NCBI GenBank assembly: GCA_022705425.1
Contig: JAKJEM010000011.1
Span: 4,761-50,808 of the forward strand
Length of the DNA: 46,048 nucleotides
Direction of reading: 5' to 3'
Source of the DNA: Planctomycetota bacterium
GTDB taxonomy: Bacteria; Planctomycetota; Brocadiia; CAIUPP01
Shown here: piece after piece, positions 24,387-32,771 of the stretch
How positions within the stretch are numbered: the stretch's first letter is position 1
Layout: each line of letters starts with the position of its first letter
Position numbers and translations under genes: made by a program
Notes under the pieces: model-generated
Database searches by the model: none
The model's input: the letters and a program-made list of their open reading frames with translations, nothing else
Told to the model about the DNA's origin: nothing

Positions 24387-25582
24387 TCCTTCGGGCGCCG
24401 CTTTCCTCCGGAGAGCCGACGGGCGATGGCGTGGACGATGCGCCCGGCAAGGGGCCGGCGAAGGCGGATGGCCTTGTGCCGGCAGACCTCGGCGCAGCAA
24501 TGGCAGCTGATGCAGCGGTCGCGGTCCGTCCGGATGCGCCCGTCCTCCCGGCGCAGCGCCCCGACAGGGCAGTTCGCCAGGCACTCCCCGCAAGTCGCGC
24601 AGCGGTCGTCGAGCACGTCCGCGTGCGTCGTTCCGGCCTGCTCGTACATCCACCGGATGACGAAGGCCGGAACGACCCGGTGCACCGCGTTTCGGATGGC
24701 CGCCGGCGGACGCCGGAAGTTCTTCAGGCGCGCCTCGGCCAGGGGACAGCCGGCGATCAGGATGTCCTCCAGCCGGCACACGCCCAGGCCGCGCGCGGCG
24801 GCGGCGCTTGTCGTTTCCACCTCGCCCGGCGCGTAGCCCATGAGGTCGGCGGCGACGGCATCGAGCGCCACGCAGTCCGCCGAAGCGAGCACCAGCCCCA
24901 CGGCGCGCGCATCGCCGGCGGTCGGGCCGTTTCCTTCCATGCCGAGGATGGCGTCCATGACGGCCAGTCGCGGAAGCACCGCGCTCTGGACGTCCACCAG
25001 CGCCTCGGCCATGAGGGCGGGTTTCGGCGCGGCGACGTGCGCGTCCTTCTTGCCCTTGCCGGGAATGAGCCCGAGCTGGTTCTTCACGGCGCCGGTCATC
25101 AGCGTCAAGCCGTGGGTCTTGAACTTGGGCAGGGTCACGATCAGGTCCATCTCCGCCAGAACGTCCGGCAGCTCGATCGTGTGAAGAACGCGCGCGCCGG
25201 GCACGGCGCGGGGGCGCGAGGGAAGGCGGTCGAAGTCCAGCAGTTGCGCGCCCGTCTCGGCGGCCACGGCGTGCAGGCCCGTGACCTCGATGGCGCGCCC
25301 CGTGGAGCCGAAGGCCAGGCTGCCGCACGAGTCGCCGATGAAGACGCGCGCGCCGCGCTCGATGAAGAACTCAGCCGCCGCCCGGATGAACTCCGGGTGG
25401 GTGTTGACGGCGCGCTCGGGCGGATCGCTCGAGCTGATGAGGTTCGGCTTGAGAAGGACGGCCTGCCCCGGCCGGACGATCTCCCCGGCCTCCGGCAGGA
25501 GGCGGAGCGCCTCCCGCACGGCGGCGCGCACGCGCGCGCGGTCGTAGTCGGCGCACCGGACGATGGAAACGACGGGCGGCAT
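24383..25582 (-). CDS. DUF362 protein with C-terminal 2x[4Fe-4S] ferredoxin domain
   Basis: The 399-aa product has a DUF362 domain (about 1-315; motifs LLKPNLI, THPEFIRAAAEFF, PKFKTHGLTLMTGAVKNQLG). A bacterial ferredoxin module follows, with two clusters: CATCGECLANCP and CISCHCCAEVC. The C-terminal tail is Arg/Lys-rich. DUF362 proteins are cytoplasmic or membrane-associated iron-sulfur proteins of unknown reaction, common in anaerobes and in Planctomycetota-like genomes. It converges on ridA with stop codons overlapping by 3 bp. It is 45 bp upstream of the epimerase gene on the same strand, so co-transcription is possible. Confidence 0.9.
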   Translation of the reverse strand: MPPVVSIVRCADYDRARVRAAVREALRLLPEAGEIVRPGQAVLLKPNLISSSDPPERAVNTHPEFIRAAAEFFIERGARVFIGDSCGSLAFGSTGRAIEVTGLHAVAAETGAQLLDFDRLPSRPRAVPGARVLHTIELPDVLAEMDLIVTLPKFKTHGLTLMTGAVKNQLGLIPGKGKKDAHVAAPKPALMAEALVDVQSAVLPRLAVMDAILGMEGNGPTAGDARAVGLVLASADCVALDAVAADLMGYAPGEVETTSAAAARGLGVCRLEDILIAGCPLAEARLKNFRRPPAAIRNAVHRVVPAFVIRWMYEQAGTTHADVLDDRCATCGECLANCPVGALRREDGRIRTDRDRCISCHCCAEVCRHKAIRLRRPLAGRIVHAIARRLSGGKRRPKD

Positions 25583-25627
25583 CAGGCCTACTCCGCCGGG
25601 CAGGACCGGGGACGACCGGTCACGGTT

Positions 25628-26590
25628 TCAGCCGCGCCGATCGAGGATGGTCCTGCGGTACCACTCGACAAAGGCGGGAATCCCGCGCTCGATGGGGAAG
25701 CTTGGCGCGTAGCCGAGCAGGCGGCGGGCCTTCGAGATGTCGGCATAGGTGGCCTTGACGTCCCCCGGCTGTGCGGGGAGGGTGCGGAGCCTGGGCGAGC
25801 AGCCGGTGGCGCGCGCGATCAACGCCACCAGTTCGTTGACCGACACCGTCGCCGATTCGCCGAGGTTGATGATCTCGAAGGGCAGCGCGCGGTCTGCGGC
25901 GGCGATGATCCCGTCCACGATGTCCTGCACGAACGTGAAATCGCGCCGGGACTCGCCGTCGCCGAAGACGGTGATCTCCTCGCCGCGGAACATCCGTTCG
26001 GTGAAGAGGTAGATCGCCAGGTCCGGGCGTCCGCGCGGGCCGTACACCGTGAAGAGGCGCAGGCAGGCGACCCTCATGCCGTAGAGTTCGTGATAGCAGC
26101 GGCACAGCAGTTCGCCGGCGCGCTTGGTGGCGGCGTAGGGCGAGATGGGGGCCTCAACGGGGTCTGCTTCGCTGAAGGGGAGCTTGGCGTTATTGCCGTA
26201 AACGGAGCTTGAGGAGCCGAAGACGAAGTTCTTGACGCCGTGCCGGCGCGCCAGTTCGAGCACGGCGGTGACGCCGCCGACGTTGACGCGCTCGTAGAGA
26301 AGGGGGTCGTGCAGCGAGGGGCGCACCCCCGCGCGAGCCGCCAGATGGATGACCGTTTCGATGCGCTCGCGGCGGAAGATGTCCTGTCCGAGCGCGGCGT
26401 CGCCGATGTCCCCTTCGTAGAGCCGCACCCGCCCGGCCGCCAGCAGCGGGGCGATGTTGGCGCGCTTGACGCGCGGGTCGTAGAAGTCGTTGAAGTCATC
26501 CCAGCAGACCAGGTCTTCGCCGCGCGCCGCCAGCCGGTCGAGCAGATTCGACCCGATGAACCCGGCGCCGCCGGTTACGAGTATCGCCAT
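25628..26590 (-). CDS. NAD-dependent nucleotide-sugar epimerase (UDP-glucuronate 4-epimerase-like)
   Basis: The 320-aa product is an extended short-chain dehydrogenase. It has the Rossmann motif TGGAGFIGS, SSSSVYG (catalytic Ser/Thr region) and YAATK (Tyr152/Lys156). The FTVYGPRGRPDLA and DFTFVQDIVDGI segments are typical of GalE/GAE-type epimerases. The DDFNDFYDPRVKRANI segment favours UDP-glucuronate 4-epimerase over GalE. It probably makes sugar donors for surface polysaccharide. The ATG lies behind GGAGAGG; a much longer open frame upstream is antisense to the acyltransferase and is not real. A TATACT promoter lies about 55 bp upstream. Confidence 0.9.
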   Translation of the reverse strand: MAILVTGGAGFIGSNLLDRLAARGEDLVCWDDFNDFYDPRVKRANIAPLLAAGRVRLYEGDIGDAALGQDIFRRERIETVIHLAARAGVRPSLHDPLLYERVNVGGVTAVLELARRHGVKNFVFGSSSSVYGNNAKLPFSEADPVEAPISPYAATKRAGELLCRCYHELYGMRVACLRLFTVYGPRGRPDLAIYLFTERMFRGEEITVFGDGESRRDFTFVQDIVDGIIAAADRALPFEIINLGESATVSVNELVALIARATGCSPRLRTLPAQPGDVKATYADISKARRLLGYAPSFPIERGIPAFVEWYRRTILDRRG

Positions 26591-26645
26591 TCCCGCCCTC
26601 TCCACTTGCCGGTCGCAAAGCTTTCGAGATCGTTCAAGCCGGCAT

Positions 26646-26675
26646 AGTATAGGGGGCGGCGCGGGGCAAAAGCAA
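26646..26675 (-). promoter_or_regulatory. promoter candidate for the epimerase gene
   Basis: On the minus strand TTGCTT (26675-26670), an 18-nt spacer and TATACT (26651-26646). The -10 matches 5 of 6 positions. Its location 55 bp from the epimerase ATG is suitable. Confidence 0.5.
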
Positions 26676-26694
26676 CGAAGCGGCGGCCCTGCGC

Positions 26695-26723
26695 TTGCCC
26701 GGGAAGCGCCGCTCTGGTACCGT
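26695..26723 (+). promoter_or_regulatory. weak promoter candidate for the acyltransferase gene
   Basis: TTGCCC (26695-26700), a 17-nt spacer and TACCGT (26718-26723), about 40 bp before the GTG start. The -10 matches only 3 of 6 positions. Confidence 0.3.
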
Positions 26724-26764
26724 GCGGGGGACAAGGGGCGGTCCTTTGGAGCGGGAGGCATCGC

Positions 26765-27397
26765 GTGACAGGTCCGGACCCTTGCGCCCGACACCCCATG
26801 GCCGGCTTCCCCCGTGTGTGCTTCATCCGCAACACCGTCCGCAACCCGAACATCCTCATAGGTGACTACACCTACTACGACGATCCGGAGGACGCGGAGA
26901 ACTTCGAGCGCAACGTCCTCTATCACTATCCGTTCGTGGGCGACAAGCTGATCATCGGACGCTTCTGCGCGCTGGCGCACGGCACGCGCTTCATCATGAA
27001 CGGGGCGAACCACAAGCTCTCCGGTTTCTCCACCTACCCCTTTTCCATCTTCGGCGGGGGATGGGAGCGGGCGACGCCCGGACCCGGCGACCTGCCGTTC
27101 AAGGGCGACACCGTGGTGGGCAACGACGTGTGGCTCGGCTATCAGTCGCTCATCATGCCGGGCGTACGCATCGGCGACGGCGCGATTGTGGCGGCCGGGT
27201 CCGTCGTCACGCGCGCCGTGGCGTCGTACACGGTGGTGGGCGGCAACCCGGCGCGGGTGATCCGCGAGCGCTTCCCACCCGCGACAGTGCGCGCCCTGCT
27301 CGAAATCGCCTGGTGGAACTGGGACATCGCCAAGATCAGCCGCCATCTCGATCGCATCACCGGGGCGGATGTCGAGGCCCTGCGTTGCGCAGTGTAG
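26765..27397 (+). CDS. hexapeptide-repeat acyltransferase of the Vat/CatB (XAT) type
   Basis: The 210-aa product is a left-handed beta-helix transferase. It contains IMNGANHKLSGFSTYPF, the active-site His motif (His83) of xenobiotic acetyltransferases such as streptogramin (Vat) and type B chloramphenicol acetyltransferases. Hexapeptide repeats follow (GNDVWLGYQSLIMPGVRIGDGAIVAAGSV, ending VVGGNPARVI; shown here in parts: VWLGYQ, IMPGVRIGDGAIVAAGS). The GTG start follows GGGAGG by 6 nt; an ATG 11 codons in (MAGFPRV) is an alternative. XAT relatives also modify sugars and small metabolites, and the neighbouring epimerase makes polysaccharide work as plausible as drug modification. I therefore do not call it a resistance gene. 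Confidence 0.85.
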   Translation: MTGPDPCARHPMAGFPRVCFIRNTVRNPNILIGDYTYYDDPEDAENFERNVLYHYPFVGDKLIIGRFCALAHGTRFIMNGANHKLSGFSTYPFSIFGGGWERATPGPGDLPFKGDTVVGNDVWLGYQSLIMPGVRIGDGAIVAAGSVVTRAVASYTVVGGNPARVIRERFPPATVRALLEIAWWNWDIAKISRHLDRITGADVEALRCAV

Positions 27398-27832
27398 CGC
27401 GTCGCCTGCCCTGCGAGCATGGCTCCCCGGTCGGCGCAGGGGAGCGACACGACGGACCGGCTTCCGCCTTTGACGACAATTTCGACTTGACATTCCGCCC
27501 TGTTGTGGTTAGATTGAACGTACAGCGGCCTGGGAGGACGGGCCGCGTGCGACCTTCCTCTGTTGTGCTTCCAGACACGCCGAAGGCATTCTCCGACGTT
27601 CCGCTTTCGCGCTTCGGCCTCATCCACCGGCGTGTTCGGGCCTCGACGGGACGCACTCGCGTCTTGCGGTTATCCTCATTCCCCACAGATGCACGGACGC
27701 CGGGCGCTCTCGGTCGTCGCGCCGGCCTGCCGGGGCAGGCCGACCGATTCGGCGCCGCGCGGTTTCAACGCCGTCGTTTCGTCCCTTGTCGTTTCCGCAG
27801 CACCAAACACGGGCAGGGCCTTCTGACTCGTC
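27398..27832 (+). other. gene-free region and leader of polA
   Basis: This 435-bp stretch holds a consensus promoter (27487-27515) and then an untranslated leader of about 310 nt before polA. The leader contains a tight perfect inverted repeat, CGGCCTGCC-GG-GGCAGGCCG (27723-27742), which would realistically fold as a 6- to 7-bp stem with a small loop. Short open frames do not resemble known proteins. I see no recognised riboswitch. Confidence 0.55.
27487..27515 (+). promoter_or_regulatory. sigma70-type promoter for polA-coaE-rho
   Basis: A perfect -35 TTGACA (27487-27492) is followed by a 17-nt spacer and TAGATT (27510-27515, 4 of 6). The predicted start site is near 27522. It is preceded by a locally AT-richer patch (ACAATTTCGAC). 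Confidence 0.7.
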
Positions 27833-30496
27833 ATGGCCGAGAAACTCCTCCTGATTGACGGGCATTCGCATCTCTACCGGGCGTTCTATGCCGTCAAGGG
27901 GGGGCTGACCACCCCCGAGGGCGCGCCCTCGAATGCCGTCTTCGGCTTCACGTCCATGCTGCGCAAGCTCCTGCGCGACCACGCTCCGGCGTACGCGGCT
28001 GTGGCCCTGGACTTGCCCGCGCCGACCTTCCGCCACAAGCTCTACGCGGAATACAAGGCCACGCGCGAGAGGCCGCCGGAGGAGTTCGTCTCCCAGATCC
28101 CCCTGGCTCGCGACGTGTTGCAGGCGATGCAGGTCCCCGTCTATGCCCTGGCGGGCTACGAGGCCGACGACATTCTGGGGACGCTGACGCGCCAGGGCGT
28201 CGAGCGCGGTCTCGAGGTCGTCCTGGTCACCGGCGACAAGGACGCCGCCCAGCTTCTCGGCCCCGGAGTTTCGATCCTGGACACGCTGAAGGAAACGGTC
28301 ACCACCGCCCAGACCCTTCGCGAGCGCGACGGGATCGCGCCCGAACAGGTCATCGAGGTCATGGCCCTCGCCGGCGACGCCTCGGACAACGTGCCGGGCG
28401 TGCCCAAAGTCGGTCCCAAGACTGCCCTGGAACTGATCCGGCAGTTCGGAACGCTGGAGAATCTCCTGGCCCGACTCGACGAGGTGAAACGCCCGGCGCT
28501 GCGCGAGAACCTTCGGCAGCACGCCGACCTCGCCCGTCTTTCGCGCGCGCTCGTCACCATAGACCGCGGCGTGCCCGTCACCCTTTCCCTGGAGGACTGC
28601 CGCCTCCACCCGCCGGATGCCGCTCGGCTGACGCCGGTCTATCAGAAACTGGGCTTTCGCCAGTTCCTTTCCGAACTTGCCCCCGGCCCGACGCGCGAGA
28701 AGGCGAAGTACCGCCTCATCGTCACGGAGGAGGAGTTCCGGGGCTTCCTGACAGAACTCGACCGGCAGAAGCGCTTTGCCCTGGACCTGGAGACGACGAG
28801 CGCCTCGCCCCTGGCGGCGCGCCTGTGCGGGCTGTCCTTCTCGTGGGCGCCGAAGGAGGCGTACTATGTGGCTGTGCGCGCGCCCGTCGGGCAGCGCGTC
28901 CTCGACGAAAGGTTCGTCCTCGACGCCTTGAAGCCGATCCTGACCGATCCCGCCGTGGCCAAGGTGGGCCAGAATATCAAGTACGACATGATCGTGCTGC
29001 GCCATTACGGCATCGAGGTGCGCGGGGTGTCCTTCGACACCATGGTGGCGGCCTACGTCCTGAACTCCGAGCGCCGGCGCTACGCCCTCGACGACCTGGC
29101 CGCCGATTTTCTCGACTACCGCATGATCCCCATCACGGACCTGATCGGCAAGGGCAAGTCGGCCACAACGATGGACCTCGTTCCGGTCGAGCGCGTGGCC
29201 GAATACTCCTGCGCCGACGCCGACATCACGTTGCGCCTGATGGAGCGGTTCGCCCCGGAGCTTCGCGCGCAGAAGATGGACGCCCTCTTTGCGGAGTTCG
29301 AGATGCCGCTGGTTCCCGTGCTGGCGGAGATGGAATACGCCGGCATCCGGATTGACGTGGCGGAGCTGCGGGCCATGTCGCAGTGGCTGGGGGAGAAGAT
29401 CGCCGCCGCCGAGCGCGAGATTCACCGCGCCACCGGCGTCGAGTTCAACATCGGCTCGCCGAAGCAGTTGCAGGAGATTCTCTTCGACCGCCTGAAACTT
29501 CCCAGGGGCCGGCGGACGAAGACCGGCGCCTCGACCGACAGCGATGTCCTCGAAAACCTGGCGGCCGTCCATCCGCTGCCGGCCATGATCCTCGAATGGC
29601 GGCAGCTCTCCAAGCTCAAGTCCACCTACGTGGACGCCCTGCCGGAGATGGTCCACACCGACGGGCGCGTGCATACCAGCTTCAACCAGACCGCCACGGC
29701 GACCGGACGGCTCAGCAGCAGCGACCCGAATCTGCAGAACATCCCCATCCGCACAGAGACCGGTGAACGAATCCGGAAGGCCTTCGTCCCCGCCGGCCCG
29801 GGGTGGCGGCTGCTGACGGCGGACTACTCGCAGATCGAGCTGCGGATTCTGGCGCACATCTGTGGCGACGCCACGCTGCGGCGCGCCTTTGCCGAAGACC
29901 AGGACATCCACCAGGTCGTCGCCGCGCAGATCCACGGCGTGCCGCCGGCGGAGGTCACACCGACGATGCGGCGCGCGGCCAAGACCGTCAACTTCGGGAT
30001 CATCTACGGCCTGTCTGCCTACGGACTGGCGCGGGACCTGCGCATCACGCCCCTCGAGGCCGAGGCCTTCATCCGCGGCTACTTCGACCGCTATCCCGGC
30101 GTCCGGCGCTTCATTGACGCCACGATCGAGGAGGCGCGCCGGAACGGCTACGTCTGCACCCTGGCCGGACGCCGCCGACCCCTGCCGGCCCTGAACGATC
30201 CCGACCGCGCCACTCGGGCCTTCGCCGAGCGCGCCGCGGTGAACACCGTCATCCAGGGCACCGCCGCCGACATGATCAAGCGCGCCATGATCCGCATCCA
30301 CGCGCGCCTGCGCGCCGAGAAGCTCCGCGCGCAGATGCTCCTGCAAATCCACGATGAACTCGTCTTCGATCTGCCCGAGGAGGAGGAAGAGCGTCTTTCG
30401 TCCCTGGTGGTCGAGGAGATGTCCGGCGCGCTGAAGATGGACGTCCCGATCAAGGTCAACACCGCCGTGGGTCGGAACTGGCTGGAGGCCAAGTGA
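27833..30496 (+). CDS. polA: DNA polymerase I
   Basis: PolA fills gaps and removes RNA primers in replication and repair. The 887-aa product has all three domains. The 5'-3' exonuclease/FEN domain spans about 1-290 (LLLIDGHSHLYRAFYA, GYEADDILGT, GDASDNVPGVPKVG). The 3'-5' proofreading domain keeps its acidic residues (LDLETT, GQNIKYDM, YSCADADIT). The polymerase domain has motif A TADYSQIELR, motif B KTVNFGIIYGLSAYG and motif C QIHDELVFDLP. Proofreading should be active, unlike in Thermus PolA. It is first in an operon with coaE (1-nt overlap) and rho. Confidence 0.98.
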   Translation: MAEKLLLIDGHSHLYRAFYAVKGGLTTPEGAPSNAVFGFTSMLRKLLRDHAPAYAAVALDLPAPTFRHKLYAEYKATRERPPEEFVSQIPLARDVLQAMQVPVYALAGYEADDILGTLTRQGVERGLEVVLVTGDKDAAQLLGPGVSILDTLKETVTTAQTLRERDGIAPEQVIEVMALAGDASDNVPGVPKVGPKTALELIRQFGTLENLLARLDEVKRPALRENLRQHADLARLSRALVTIDRGVPVTLSLEDCRLHPPDAARLTPVYQKLGFRQFLSELAPGPTREKAKYRLIVTEEEFRGFLTELDRQKRFALDLETTSASPLAARLCGLSFSWAPKEAYYVAVRAPVGQRVLDERFVLDALKPILTDPAVAKVGQNIKYDMIVLRHYGIEVRGVSFDTMVAAYVLNSERRRYALDDLAADFLDYRMIPITDLIGKGKSATTMDLVPVERVAEYSCADADITLRLMERFAPELRAQKMDALFAEFEMPLVPVLAEMEYAGIRIDVAELRAMSQWLGEKIAAAEREIHRATGVEFNIGSPKQLQEILFDRLKLPRGRRTKTGASTDSDVLENLAAVHPLPAMILEWRQLSKLKSTYVDALPEMVHTDGRVHTSFNQTATATGRLSSSDPNLQNIPIRTETGERIRKAFVPAGPGWRLLTADYSQIELRILAHICGDATLRRAFAEDQDIHQVVAAQIHGVPPAEVTPTMRRAAKTVNFGIIYGLSAYGLARDLRITPLEAEAFIRGYFDRYPGVRRFIDATIEEARRNGYVCTLAGRRRPLPALNDPDRATRAFAERAAVNTVIQGTAADMIKRAMIRIHARLRAEKLRAQMLLQIHDELVFDLPEEEEERLSSLVVEEMSGALKMDVPIKVNTAVGRNWLEAK

Positions 30497-31116
30497 TGTC
30501 CCGGCCCGGCCCGAAGGTTGTCGGCCTCGCCGGCGGGGTCGCCTCCGGCAAGAGCACCGTGGCGGCGATGTTCGCGCGCCTGGGCGCGACGGTCATTGAC
30601 GCCGACGTCATCGCCCGGGAGATGCTGACGCGCCCGGAGGTCGTCCGCCGGGTCCGCGAGGCCTGGGGCGAAGCGGTGCTCGATGCGCAGGGCCTGCCGG
30701 ACCGCCGCAAGCTGGCCGAGGTCGTGTTCAAGGACGCGGCGGAACTGAAACGTCTGACGAGCTGGACGCACCCGCTGACGATCGCGGAGATGCGCGCCCG
30801 GCTGGATCGGGCCGCCGCCGACCCGACGACGCCGCTGATCGTCATTGACGCGCCGTTGCTGCTGGAAGGGCCGTCGCACGCGTGGTGCGACGCCATCATC
30901 TTCGTGGAGGCCGGCGCCGGCCTCCGTCGCACGCGCGCGCAGAAGGCGCGCGGCTGGGCGGAAGGCGAACTCGATCGGCGGGAGGCCCTGCAGGCCCCGC
31001 TGGACGAAAAGCGCCGGCGCGCCGATGCCGTCGTTCGGAACGACGGCGCCGAGGAGAAGACGCTCGAACAGGTCAAGCGCCTCTTCGGTTTGTGGACACG
31101 CAAGGACCGAATCTGA
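30496..31116 (+). CDS. coaE: dephospho-CoA kinase
   Basis: CoaE phosphorylates dephospho-CoA in the last step of coenzyme A synthesis. The 206-aa product has the P-loop [12 protein letters not shown], the DADVIAREM motif that contacts substrate, and the conserved HP (TSWTHPLT) and DAPLLLEG segments. The ATG overlaps the polA stop as TGATG, with GGAGG 7 nt upstream; a GTG one codon earlier is an alternative. polA-coaE linkage occurs in several bacterial groups. Length is normal. Confidence 0.95.
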   Translation: MSRPGPKVVGLAGGVASGKSTVAAMFARLGATVIDADVIAREMLTRPEVVRRVREAWGEAVLDAQGLPDRRKLAEVVFKDAAELKRLTSWTHPLTIAEMRARLDRAAADPTTPLIVIDAPLLLEGPSHAWCDAIIFVEAGAGLRRTRAQKARGWAEGELDRREALQAPLDEKRRRADAVVRNDGAEEKTLEQVKRLFGLWTRKDRI

Positions 31117-31138
31117 ACCCGTTTCTGGAGGAACACGC

Positions 31139-32638
<1,500 letters not shown>

Positions 32639-32654
32639 TCCGCGTCCCCCCTGC

Positions 32655-32746
32655 GCCCTCCGCGCTCGGACGCCGGAGCGAGAATCCCGGCGTCCGACGC
32701 GGAGGGCCGCATTCCGCTTCGGACCGGCCTCCGCTCCGCCGGTCCG
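32655..32746 (+). terminator. very long hairpin plus second hairpin after rho
   Basis: The left arm at 32655-32676 pairs with the right arm at 32687-32707 across a 10-nt loop, giving 21 base pairs with one bulged base. A second stem, CGGACCGGC/GCCGGTCCG (32720-32728 with 32738-32746, 9-nt loop), follows 12 nt later. No U-tract follows either stem. Position just after the last gene of the operon suggests a transcript end or RNA-stabilising structure. It also lies directly before the rhomboid gene. Confidence 0.6.
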
Positions 32747-32771
32747 GCCTGTGGAGCGCCACCGCCCGCCC

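Noticed and set aside
22773..25328. An 851-codon open frame on the minus strand across the aldo/keto reductase, ridA and part of DUF362
   Set aside because: It crosses three well-supported genes and has no recognisable domain.
26591..27493. N-terminal extension of the epimerase (about 300 extra codons)
   Set aside because: It runs antisense to the acyltransferase gene, and the Rossmann motif directly follows the ATG at 26590, with a ribosome site and promoter in place.
27620..30352. A 910-codon open frame on the minus strand opposite polA
   Set aside because: Same cause; polA carries every catalytic motif and good start context, while the antisense frame is featureless Arg/Gly/His-rich sequence.
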